Assembly: GCA_902712845.1 (NCBI GenBank)
Contig: LR743504.1
Coordinates: 1,710,001 to 1,774,000 of the forward strand
Reading direction: 5' to 3'
Source of the DNA: Methylobacterium bullatum
GTDB taxonomy: Bacteria > Pseudomonadota > Alphaproteobacteria > Rhizobiales > Beijerinckiaceae
Length of the DNA: 64,000 bases
The notes below the pieces were generated by a model. The model saw only the letters and a list, made by a program, of their open reading frames with translations, had not been told where the DNA came from and made no database searches. The stretch's first letter is position 1. Each line of letters begins with the position of its first letter. The position numbers and the translations under genes were made by a program. Shown piece by piece: positions 27,177 through 34,852 of the stretch.

Positions 27177-28554
27177 GGTAGTTGCCCAGCAGCACGTTAT
27201 CGAGGCGTGCGATGGCGTCTTCCACCAGCACCGCGGCCGAGAAGTAGCGGGTCACGAGGTGCGAGGCGATGGAATGGTCGTTGGTGCCCATGTAGCGCAC
27301 CGACAGGCCGGTCTCGATCTCGCCGGTGACGCCGGACTTCTGCAGGCCGACCACGCCCTGTTCGCCTTCGCCGACGCGGAGCAGCAGGATCGAGGTGGTC
27401 TGGGCGCCGGTCACCGGATCGATGTCGATGGGCAGCTTGTCGCTGGGCACGATCGGCACGCCGCGCCAGGTGATGAAGGGGGAGCCGAACAGGTGGATCA
27501 CCACCGGCGGCACGCCGCGACGCGTGGCTTCACGGCCGAAGGCCGCGATGGCGCGGGGATGGGCCACGAAGAAGGCGGGCTTCTTCCAGACCAGGGTCAG
27601 GAGCTCGTCGAGGTCGTCGGGGGTGGGCGGTCCGCCGCGCGTCGGGATGCGCTGGCGCTGGCTGACTTCGTGGAGCAGGCCGAACTCGGAATTGTTGAAC
27701 AGCTCCCACTCTTCCCGCTCCTTCACGGCATCGACCGTGAGGCGGATCTGCTCGCGCAGCTGGTCGATCTCGTTGGAGTAGAGATCGGTGACGCGGGTGT
27801 GGGTGTGCAGGATCGTCTGGATCGTGGAGAGGTGGTACTCGCGCGGGTCGACCTCGTAATCGACATAGGTCGTGGGCAGGCGCGGCTCGCCGGTATGGAC
27901 CGCCAGAAGCTCGATGCCCTGCTCGCCCTCGCTGTTGGTGTGGCCCTTGAGGCGGTCACGCTCTTCCACGAACTGGGAGATGCGCGAGCGGATGCCCTCG
28001 TCCTCGATGGCGGAGCGGTCCAGGGTGAGCAGCGTCACCGCCGAGAGCGCCTTCACGGCGGGGGCGGGGGCGTTCTCGCTCACCAGATCGTCGTCGCCGA
28101 AATAGTCGCCGCCGGTGGCGAGACCCTGGCGCAGGCGGTTCTTGAACGGGCCCGACAGGGTCAGTTCGACGGTGCCCTCGGCCACGACGGTGAGGCTGCG
28201 GCCGGTGGAGCCCTCCTCGGCGATGATCTCGCCCGCCTTGTGCTGGGAGACGGTGAACTTGGAGGCCAGCGCCGACAGTTCGTTGTCGCCGAGACGGCTG
28301 AACAGCGGGACGCTGCGCAGGGAGGCCGGGCGCACGGTGCGGGTGCCGCCGTCATTGGCGAGCTCGATGCGGCCGGGCTTGGCCAGCACTACGGCGCGGC
28401 GGTTGACCCGGTAGACGCCGCCGGCGACGTCGACGAAGGGCAGCAGGCGGTGGAACCAGCGGGGGGTGTTGGCCGCGTTCTGGACCGACGTGACGGTCGC
28501 CGTTGCAAGATTGCGTGCCGCCGAGGCGCTCACGCTCAGACCGGGTCCACTCAT
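27163..28554 (-). CDS. Family 2 encapsulin shell with cNMP-like domain (2B type)
   Basis: A 463-residue shell protein of family 2 encapsulins, HK97-fold proteins that assemble into protein nanocompartments. The segment about 75-200 is a cyclic-nucleotide-binding-like domain (SVPLFSRLGDNELSALASKF ... ATGGDYFGDDDLV). The rest is the shell: an N-terminal arm, then TTYVDYEVDPREYHLSTIQT, EEWELFNNSEFGLL and RRGVPPVVIHLFGSPFITWRG. Shells with this insert are called 2B, those without 2A. Start ATG 28554 has CGGAG 9 bases upstream. The 3' end overlaps the desulfurase gene (cargo), giving a two-gene operon. Confidence 0.92.
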   Translation of the reverse strand: MSGPGLSVSASAARNLATATVTSVQNAANTPRWFHRLLPFVDVAGGVYRVNRRAVVLAKPGRIELANDGGTRTVRPASLRSVPLFSRLGDNELSALASKFTVSQHKAGEIIAEEGSTGRSLTVVAEGTVELTLSGPFKNRLRQGLATGGDYFGDDDLVSENAPAPAVKALSAVTLLTLDRSAIEDEGIRSRISQFVEERDRLKGHTNSEGEQGIELLAVHTGEPRLPTTYVDYEVDPREYHLSTIQTILHTHTRVTDLYSNEIDQLREQIRLTVDAVKEREEWELFNNSEFGLLHEVSQRQRIPTRGGPPTPDDLDELLTLVWKKPAFFVAHPRAIAAFGREATRRGVPPVVIHLFGSPFITWRGVPIVPSDKLPIDIDPVTGAQTTSILLLRVGEGEQGVVGLQKSGVTGEIETGLSVRYMGTNDHSIASHLVTRYFSAAVLVEDAIARLDNVLLGNYHDYA

Positions 28555-28904
28555 GGGGGTTCGTCTCCGTATTGCGGCAGGAGGCGTCGGCCGGCCGTGA
28601 CGCGGCGCATGCCGCATCGTAGCCGCGCCTGTCACGCGTCCGCTCTCGCTCGATGATGATCTTGGACTGATCTTGGTCGGCCCCCGCCGCCTCAGACAAA
28701 GCGTCACTACGGGGACGGGTTGTTTCTAACGCTCGATCTTGAAGAGGGTCAATGAAATTCTGTTCTATAAATTTACGGTATCAGAGAATGGGTATTCTAT
28801 TTTTCATCGTCTAAGCTAATTTTTTTCTATATTATACGACTATAGGAGATATTTTATCTCTACCTGCAAGGTAGGGCGGGAGAAGAAGAGTTGAAAAATC
28901 GTTC
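28555..28904. promoter_or_regulatory. AT-rich leader of the encapsulin operon
   Basis: About 350 bases between cysE and the shell gene, both minus strand. The portion 28735-28885 is strongly AT-rich and holds three hairpins: AGAAT-GGGT-ATTCT (28785-28798), GAGATA-TTT-TATCTC (28846-28860) and CTACCT-GCA-AGGTAG (28860-28874). The last two may end the cysE transcript; the rest probably contains the encapsulin promoter and operators. No known sulfur-regulator motif was recognised. Confidence 0.5.
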
Positions 28905-29771
28905 CTAAATCCCATCACCGAAAAACTGGTCCATGCTGAGGGCGGGGTCCTCGGTGGGGCTGATCCGCGACACGACGCGGGCCGGCACGCCCGCGACGGT
29001 GGTGTGGGCGGGCACGTCGTGCAGCACCACGGCGGCGGCGGCGACCTTCGCGCCCTCGCCGACCCGAATGTTGCCCAGCACCTTCGCGCCGACGCTGAGC
29101 AGGACCCCGCGTTCGATCTTCGGATGGCGGTCGCCGCTCTCCTTGCCGTTGCCCCCCAGCGTCACCGATTGCAGGATCGAGACATCGTCTGCGATCACCG
29201 TTGTCTCGCCGATGACGACGCCGGTGGCGTGATCGATGAAGACGCCCGAGCCGATTCGCGCGGCGGGATGGATATCGGCCCCGAACACCTCAGAGATCCG
29301 GCTCTGGATGTGGAGCGCCAGGGTGGCGCGGCCCTGGTGCCAGAGCCAATGGGCCACCCGGTAGCCCTCCAGAGAGGCCAGCCCCTTGTAGAACAGGAAG
29401 GGATCGAGATAGCGGCGGCAGGTGGGGTCGCGCTCGCGGATGGCGACGATGTCGCGGACCGCGTGACCGCCCGCATGCGGGTCCGCCTGGAAGGCGGCTA
29501 GGCAGAGGTCGCGGGTGGACAGGCGAGAGAGATCGCCGTCGCCGAGGCGATGGGCGAGCCGGTAGGCAAGGGCATGAACTAGGCTCGGCTGATCCAGGAC
29601 CGTCGCCTGGATGATGCCGGCATAGAGCGGCTCTTCGATCAACGCGGCTTCGGCCTCGGCGCGCATGGCACGCCAGAGGTCGGCTTCGACGGTGGTCTGG
29701 CTCACTGTGCGCAGGGGCGGACGGAGGATATTGGTGGGAACGCTGCGCGTCGCCAGGCTGCCCGCTGTCAT
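28905..29771 (-). CDS. cysE: Serine O-acetyltransferase
   Basis: A 288-residue left-handed beta-helix acetyltransferase making O-acetylserine, the first committed step of cysteine synthesis. An alpha-helical N-domain (about 30-160) precedes hexapeptide repeats with the catalytic His/Asp region GADIHPAARIGSGVFIDHATGVVIGE and the DRHPKI His. The C-terminal tail is short. Being just upstream of the encapsulin shell and desulfurase on the same strand, it could supply precursor for cysteine whose sulfur is then mobilised in the compartment, a pairing also seen with other desulfurase encapsulins. Confidence 0.93.
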   Translation of the reverse strand: MTAGSLATRSVPTNILRPPLRTVSQTTVEADLWRAMRAEAEAALIEEPLYAGIIQATVLDQPSLVHALAYRLAHRLGDGDLSRLSTRDLCLAAFQADPHAGGHAVRDIVAIRERDPTCRRYLDPFLFYKGLASLEGYRVAHWLWHQGRATLALHIQSRISEVFGADIHPAARIGSGVFIDHATGVVIGETTVIADDVSILQSVTLGGNGKESGDRHPKIERGVLLSVGAKVLGNIRVGEGAKVAAAAVVLHDVPAHTTVAGVPARVVSRISPTEDPALSMDQFFGDGI

Positions 29772-29837
29772 GATCGGTCTTTCACTCCTCGCGCCCGGCT
29801 CGCGAGAGCCTGCATTTTACCCCCGCGGACCGCGCGC

Positions 29838-30029
29838 TCAGCCGATGCGTTGGAACAGCGTCGCGATGTAGCCGACCAGCAGGCCGTGGCCCTCGAACTG
29901 AACGTTCACCGCCTCTGCCCCGTCGGGGCCGGATACGATGTCGACGATACGCCCCGTGGCGTGACGCCAGATGCCCAGCGCCTCGGCGACATCGAGTCTC
30001 GCGAACACGACCTGATCTCCGAGAACCAT
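29838..30029 (-). CDS. Small conserved-looking protein, 63 residues
   Basis: A 63-residue protein (MVLGDQVVFARLDVAEALG... LFQRIG) with alternating hydrophobic beta-strand pattern, resembling a small barrel or SH3-like module, and no signal peptide. ATG 30029 has an excellent ribosome binding site (GGAGGAGG, 5 bases away); a longer reading to 30080 has none. It is 66 bases upstream of cysE on the same strand, so a joint sulfur-related transcript is likely. I do not recognise the family. Confidence 0.65.
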   Translation of the reverse strand: MVLGDQVVFARLDVAEALGIWRHATGRIVDIVSGPDGAEAVNVQFEGHGLLVGYIATLFQRIG

Positions 30030-30502
30030 CGTTCCCTCCTCCGGGTACCGTTTTTCAGTGTTGGGGGCTCGTCTGAGCACCTGACGGCCAATGCCGGTCA
30101 GGGCCTCACAGGTGTCGAACCGCTCGTCTCATGGGGCCGAGGCTATGAGCTTTCGCCGAGGATCGGCATTCGTGCGAGGCGAGGCGTGCACTCGGCATGC
30201 GCCGGGTGGATCGTCACGTGGGCGGGTAACAGTCCAAGGCGTAACGACACGGATTTCCAATCCAAGCATTGCCTGCGGACAAACATGTCTCGGTAGGCAT
30301 GGTGCAGGCAGGTGCTGCTGTCTTTTGTCTTCCTGCATTGTGCATATCTTGGCCCGTTCGGGTCAACGAGAGTGATTTTCAAAGACCAAGCGCTTCCCGA
30401 AAGATCCTTCCCTTGAGTCCGGCGCGAGGAGCAGGCTTGTCCTTCCGCTTCGATTCCCAGCCGTCGGCCTCCGGGGCCGGCATCGCCGGTGCGTGACTGC
30501 GG
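30030..30502. other. Intergenic region, no gene seen
   Basis: About 470 bases between the small protein and the molybdoenzyme gene. It should hold the promoter of the small protein-cysE unit. No convincing ORF, repeat, EcfG or CtrA site was seen. Confidence 0.45.
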
Positions 30503-31282
30503 TCAAATTCCGCTGAACCAGTTGTAGCCCTGGTCCTCCCAGTAGCCGCCGGGATAATCGTTGGTCACGAAGACCGAGACGATGTGCTTGGGGCTCTTGA
30601 AGCCGAGCTTCGTTGGCATGCGTACCCGGAGGGGGTAGCCGTATTCGAGTGGCAGGGCGCTGCCTCCGAAATCCAGGGCCAGCACCGTCTGCGGATGGAG
30701 GGCGCTCGGCATGTCGAGGCTGCCGTAATAGCGGTCGGCGCATTTGAAGCCGACGTATTTGGCGGTGAGGTCGGCCCCGACCCGCTCTAGGAAGGCCTTC
30801 AGCGGCACGCCGCTCCACTGGCCGATCTGGCTCCAGCCCTCGATGCAGATGTGACGGGTGATCTGACTTTCCTGCGGCAGGGCGCGCAGTCGCGGTAGGG
30901 TCCAGGGCGTCTTGTCGGCGACGAGGCCCGACACGTCGAGCTTCCAGGTCGCCTCGTCGATCTCGGGGATGTTGTCCGGCGGGTAGTAGGCGTTGAAGCG
31001 GAACGGCGTGTCGATCATGCTCGCGGGATAGGTCGGTGCCAGCGTGTTTGGGTCGAATAGCCAGGCCTGGACCCGGTCGTTGGCACGCGACATCGCCCAC
31101 AGCGTCCGGTCGATCAGCGTGCCGTTGGTGCCGGTGGAGAGGTCGCAGCCCGAGAGCAGCGACAGGGCGCCGAGGGACAGGCCCGAGCGCAGGAACAAGC
31201 GGCGCTCCAGCGTCACCAGCTCCGGCTGAATCTCCCGGCGAAGCCCGCGCAGGCGTTTCGCCTCGGTCTCGTCCCGGCTCAT
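30503..31282 (-). CDS. Tat-exported molybdopterin oxidoreductase, MsrP/YedY-like
   Basis: A 259-residue sulfite-oxidase-fold molybdoenzyme. The N-terminus bears a twin-arginine signal (ERRLFLRSGLSLG) followed by a lipobox-like LLSGC at about 49, so it may be a lipid-anchored periplasmic protein. The Mo-ligand Cys is in YVGFKCADRYYG. Related enzymes reduce methionine sulfoxide or S-/N-oxides with electrons from a heme membrane partner. Its start (ATG 31282) overlaps the upstream cytochrome b stop by 4 bases, so the two form the complex. Substrate not readable. Confidence 0.88.
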   Translation of the reverse strand: MSRDETEAKRLRGLRREIQPELVTLERRLFLRSGLSLGALSLLSGCDLSTGTNGTLIDRTLWAMSRANDRVQAWLFDPNTLAPTYPASMIDTPFRFNAYYPPDNIPEIDEATWKLDVSGLVADKTPWTLPRLRALPQESQITRHICIEGWSQIGQWSGVPLKAFLERVGADLTAKYVGFKCADRYYGSLDMPSALHPQTVLALDFGGSALPLEYGYPLRVRMPTKLGFKSPKHIVSVFVTNDYPGGYWEDQGYNWFSGI

Positions 31283-31926
31283 GAGCGTGTCTCCAATGGG
31301 TCGACGGGAATGCGGGCGCGGCCTGTGACCATCGCGACGAGAGTACGCGGCACGAGGATGACCAGCGCGAGATGAAGCAGGATGAAGCCGACGAGGCCGG
31401 ACATGGCGAGGAAATGCACGCGCCGCGCCCATTCATAGCCGCCGAATAAAGCGGCGAGTCCCTGCAACTGGACCGGTTTCCACAAAGCGAGGCCGGAGGC
31501 GACGAGCAGGATGCCGAGAAGGAACGCCACCAGATAGGCGACCCTCTGCACCGCGTTGTACTCGCCGATCCGGTGGGCGAGGCGCAGCCTGACGGCGTTC
31601 CCGGCGTCGCGCCAGAACGCCCTCGGGCTCAGCGGCAGGAACGATTTGGCGAAATGCCGCGCGAACAGGCCGTAGAGGACATAAGCGAGGCCGTTCAGGG
31701 CGAACAGCCACATGGCGGCGAAGTGCCAGGCGAGCGCCCCGCCCAGCCATCCGCCCAACGTTGCCCATTTCGGGAAGACGAAGGGAAAGAACGGCGAGGC
31801 GTTGTAGATCGCCCAGCCGCTGAACAGCATGCAGAACACCGCGACCGCGTTGATCCAGTGGGTCACGCGCACGACGAGCGGGTGGATCACCGTGATGCGA
31901 AATTGCGTGTTCGAGGAGACGGGCAT
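31279..31926 (-). CDS. Membrane cytochrome b of the molybdoenzyme
   Basis: A 215-residue, four-helix b-type cytochrome of the cytochrome b561/YedZ-like class. Heme ligand His candidates are in RVTHWINAVAVF, LAWHFAAMWLF and VHFLAMSGLVGFILLHLAL. It would take electrons from quinol and feed the exported molybdoenzyme. ATG 31926 (MPVSSN) is preferred because AGGA lies 8 bases upstream; the in-frame ATG 31935 directly abuts that SD. The 4-base overlap with the molybdoenzyme indicates coupling. Confidence 0.82.
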   Translation of the reverse strand: MPVSSNTQFRITVIHPLVVRVTHWINAVAVFCMLFSGWAIYNASPFFPFVFPKWATLGGWLGGALAWHFAAMWLFALNGLAYVLYGLFARHFAKSFLPLSPRAFWRDAGNAVRLRLAHRIGEYNAVQRVAYLVAFLLGILLVASGLALWKPVQLQGLAALFGGYEWARRVHFLAMSGLVGFILLHLALVILVPRTLVAMVTGRARIPVDPLETRS

Positions 31927-31975
31927 CCAGAACATCCTATGAGCGGTGGCGTCTCGGTCCCTGCTCCCATCCGCG

Positions 31976-32088
31976 ACCTCATCCTGAGGTACCGTAGGGA
32001 AGCGAAGGCCTCGAAGGAGATCTCCAGATGTCGCTATGCGTTCTGGAGGGCTCCTTCGAGGCCGCTTCGCGGCACCTCAGGATGAGGT
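31976..32088. repeat. Dispersed long inverted repeat (hairpin)
   Basis: Imperfect palindrome of about 113 bases. The left arm starts ACCTCATCCTGAGGT (31976-31990), the right arm ends ACCTCAGGATGAGGT (32074-32088), and an inner CCTCGAAGGAG pairs with CTCCTTCGAGG. This CCTCATCCTGAGG element is a well known intergenic repeat of Hyphomicrobiales. It lies between the paralogue tandem and the cytochrome b gene and may fold as a large RNA hairpin that separates their transcripts. Confidence 0.75.
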
Positions 32089-32147
32089 GTCTGGGTGGGG
32101 GAAGCGGTCGACGAGGCCTGTGAACAGCCTCATTGACGTTGCCTCAC

Positions 32148-32747
32148 TCACATCGACGGGACAGTCCCGTTGCGGCCGACGATGAGGATCACGGCGGTGG
32201 GCTTGCCGTCCGTGCCCTTCTTCGTGAAGGCCACGACCTTCGCTCCGTCGACGACGATGGACTTGTCGCCCGGATCGACCAGGGTCACCGGCACGTCCTC
32301 GGGGACATTCACCTTCTTCTCACCGCCCTGGTACTTGACCAGCAGGGTCCGCCCCTCGCTGCCGGAGATGGTGCCGATGGCGCCGTTGGTCATGGTGGAG
32401 TTGGAGCCGAGATCCCACGGGTAATGCCCGTCCGCCGTGCCACGCAGGGACGAAGCGAAGACGGTGACCTGGAGCGCCTTCTGCGATCCGTCCGGCTGCG
32501 GGATCGCCGCGGTGCCGATGTAGCTGTCGGGCTTGATGTCGGTGAGCTTGCCGGTGGAGGCCGCCAGCACCTTCACGTCGGGTGTGATGCTGACCGTCAG
32601 CGCCTCGCCCACGCGCGGCTTGATCGTCATGGCCGTGCCGTCGACCTTCTCGATGGTGCCGCGATAGCGCGTGATGTCGTCGGCCTGGGCGGCGGTGGCC
32701 GTCACGGCGAGGGTCAGGGTGAGCGTCGTCAGGAAGGATTTCAGCAT
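32148..32747 (-). CDS. Secreted hypothetical, paralogue B
   Basis: A 199-residue exported protein with a clear signal peptide (MLKSFLTTLTLTLAVTATAAQA). The mature part is beta-rich with RGTIEKVDGTAMTIKPRVGEALTV, an OB/DUF5666-like opening seen in small metal- or nucleotide-associated proteins, and a GTADGHYPWDLGSNSTMTNGA motif shared with the upstream neighbour. It is a tandem duplicate of 32860-33465 (similar length, order and motifs). Function unknown; located just upstream of the molybdoenzyme/cytochrome pair with only a repeat between. Confidence 0.75.
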   Translation of the reverse strand: MLKSFLTTLTLTLAVTATAAQADDITRYRGTIEKVDGTAMTIKPRVGEALTVSITPDVKVLAASTGKLTDIKPDSYIGTAAIPQPDGSQKALQVTVFASSLRGTADGHYPWDLGSNSTMTNGAIGTISGSEGRTLLVKYQGGEKKVNVPEDVPVTLVDPGDKSIVVDGAKVVAFTKKGTDGKPTAVILIVGRNGTVPSM

Positions 32748-32859
32748 GGCGGTTCCTCGATGGTTCGGCGTCGTTGTGGTCGGGGCGGATTCATGAGGTC
32801 CGGCCCCGATGCCGGGGCTGCGCCGCCGCCCCGGAATGGCGTGTTCGCGGATCGGCCGC

Positions 32860-33465
32860 CTACATCGGCGGGACGGTGCCGTTCTCGCCGACGATCATCC
32901 GGTCGGCGACCATCGTGCCGGCGGCATCCGCCTTGGTGATCGCAACCACGCGCGCACCGACCTTGATAACGGATGTGTCGGACGGGTTGAGGGAGACGAT
33001 CGGCACGTCCTCCGGGACCGTGATGGTCTTCTCGCCGCCCTTGTAGGTCACGGTGATCGTGCGGCCGGTAGTGCCCGCGAGGGCGCCCACGGCGCCGTTC
33101 GTCATCGTGTTCTCCTTCTCGAGGTCCCACGGATAATGGCCGTCGCCAGTGCCGCGCATGCTCGGGGCGAAGACGGCGACTTCGAGGGCCTTGAGGGTGC
33201 CGTCGGCCTGGGGCGTCGCGGCGGTGCCGACGTAGCTGTCGGGCTTGATGTCGCCGATCTCGGCCTTGCTGGCGGCGGCCACCCTCATCGCATCGGCGAA
33301 CTTCACCGAGACGGCCTGACCGATGCGGGGCTTGATCGTGACGTGATCGGCCGCAACGGATTCGATCGTTCCGCGCACGCGGACCAGTGGAGAATCGGCC
33401 AGGACGGGCAGGCTGGAAGACAGGCCGACGCACAGGGTTGCGGCCGCGATGATCCGTCGTGTCAT
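32860..33465 (-). CDS. Secreted hypothetical, paralogue A
   Basis: A 201-residue exported protein with signal peptide (MTRRIIAAATLCVGLSSSLPVLA). It shares with the next gene RGTIESVAADHVTIKPRIGQAVSV, SYVGTAATPQADGTLKAL, GDGHYPWDLEKENTMTNGA and a C-terminal VGENGTVPPM (VGRNGTVPSM in the other). The identity is obvious by eye along the whole length, so this is a tandem duplication; 112 bases separate the two. ATG 33465 is the start because upstream residues lack signal-peptide character. I cannot name a function. Confidence 0.75.
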   Translation of the reverse strand: MTRRIIAAATLCVGLSSSLPVLADSPLVRVRGTIESVAADHVTIKPRIGQAVSVKFADAMRVAAASKAEIGDIKPDSYVGTAATPQADGTLKALEVAVFAPSMRGTGDGHYPWDLEKENTMTNGAVGALAGTTGRTITVTYKGGEKTITVPEDVPIVSLNPSDTSVIKVGARVVAITKADAAGTMVADRMIVGENGTVPPM

Positions 33466-33608
33466 GGAATGCCTTGCGCTGGAGCGATCCGGGCTGTCGG
33501 GACCCTCGCCGGACGCTTCCGCCTGCACGGCGGGAAGCGCTCGGACAACGCGCGATGTGGCATCGGGTCCGTATGCGCACAAATCAATTGCGCGCTATCG
33601 TGGACCTG

Positions 33609-34469
33609 TCAGTGGGCCATTAGCATCGGCATGGTGGCATGGGCCAGCACGTGACTGGTGGCGCCTCCGAAGATCATCTGGCGCAGGCGGCTCTGGGTAT
33701 AGGCACCCTTGATCAGGAGATCGCAGCCGAATTCCTGCGCCTCGTTGAGGAAGACCTCGCCGGGTGTGCGCCGGCCTTCGGTGAAGGCCTTGTGGTCTGC
33801 GAAGATGCCTTCGCAGGCGAGCGCCTTGGCCAGATCCTCCGCGCTCGGCCCAGGTACCATGCCGCCCTCCGCGCTGACGACGCGGATACGCGAGGCCTTG
33901 CGCAGGAAGGGCATGGCGAAGGCCACGGCCCGCGCGGTCTCGCTCGACCCGTTCCAGGCGATCAGGATCGCCTCGCCGAGGCTCGTCGGAGGAGTGGGGG
34001 GCGCCAGCAGGATCGGCCGGCCGCTCTCGAACAGGGCCGTCTCGAACGTGGTCATGCGCGGGGCGCCGTCGCCGGAGCCGGGCCGGCCCACCACTGTGGC
34101 GGTGAACAGGCGGGCGTAATGTCCTAGGAAGGCGTCGCCTGCCGGCACGTCCGGGCGCCAGCGGTAGCGGGTTCCGGCGGCGGCCACGAATTCCGGGGTG
34201 CACGGCCCTTCCGTGGCGACGGGAATGCCGGCGCCGGCGAGGAAGTCGACGAAGCGCTTGCCGGCATCCTCGGCCTCGGCCTTGTCGGCCTCCTCGTCTC
34301 GCAGCCACGTCATGCCGCCGACCATGTCCACCGGAACGTATTCGGCGAGCGCCGGGCGCAGGGACACGCCTTCGATCAGGCTGCCGAAGCGGCGTCCCAC
34401 CAGGAGCGTGGTCGCGAAGACGGAGGGCAGCGCATCGTGGAGCGCCACCGGAACGAGCAGGGTCTTCAT
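33609..34469 (-). CDS. Universal stress protein family
   Basis: A 286-residue protein with a UspA domain in its C-terminal half (about 145-286): LIAWNGSSETARAVAFAM, then the family end GGATSHVLAHATMPMLMAH with the nucleotide-binding glycine/Ser-Thr pattern. The N-terminal half is a degenerate repeat of the same fold (MKTLLVPVALHD... GVSLRPALAE). Typically ATP- or AMP-binding stress proteins; role in survival under starvation or oxidative stress. No EcfG promoter was found in the 34470-34600 leader. Single gene, convergent with nothing close. Confidence 0.85.
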   Translation of the reverse strand: MKTLLVPVALHDALPSVFATTLLVGRRFGSLIEGVSLRPALAEYVPVDMVGGMTWLRDEEADKAEAEDAGKRFVDFLAGAGIPVATEGPCTPEFVAAAGTRYRWRPDVPAGDAFLGHYARLFTATVVGRPGSGDGAPRMTTFETALFESGRPILLAPPTPPTSLGEAILIAWNGSSETARAVAFAMPFLRKASRIRVVSAEGGMVPGPSAEDLAKALACEGIFADHKAFTEGRRTPGEVFLNEAQEFGCDLLIKGAYTQSRLRQMIFGGATSHVLAHATMPMLMAH

Positions 34470-34852
34470 CGCCGGGAGCCTCCATCCGCGCCATCGCCGC
34501 CGACGGGCAGGCTAGTGCGGTTTCGCGTTCCGGAAAACTCCGGCTAGTCGTCAACGCACGCTTTTCTGCGGCCGTCGCGGACCGCGTCGTGCATCCGTCG
34601 CGGAGCGATGCTTTCGCCTAGCCAGCGAGGCTAAAACGACAGGTGAAGCTTGGCAATAGGGACGTGCCGATCATCATCGTGCTCCGGACGATATCAGTAG
34701 AATGGCCCGCATTACGATGACATTCTTCGGGAACCCAATGGAGGGGCTGTCGTTGTCCGGCAAACGTGGCGTTGTCGGATACGCCGATCCGCAGAGATGT
34801 GGTCCAATCCGCCGCCTTTGCGTTTTCAAGATCATATCCAGAGGTCAGAATC
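34470..34852. other. Divergent intergenic region
   Basis: About 380 bases between the divergent universal stress protein and DUF4142 genes. The clearest signal is the EcfG-type promoter at 34730-34754 described separately. No gene or strong repeat was seen. Confidence 0.5.
34730..34754 (+). promoter_or_regulatory. EcfG-type general stress promoter
   Basis: GGAAC (34730-34734), a 16-base spacer, then CGTT (34751-34754). This matches the EcfG consensus GGAAC-N16/17-CGTT used by the PhyR/NepR/EcfG general stress response of alphaproteobacteria. Transcription would start about 34760, giving a ~90-base leader to the DUF4142 gene at 34853. Confidence 0.7.

Noticed and set aside
25794-28656. Long plus-strand frames opposite the encapsulin-desulfurase pair
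   Set aside because: Arg/Glu/Asp-rich reverse-strand shadows; the minus-strand proteins have full domain content.
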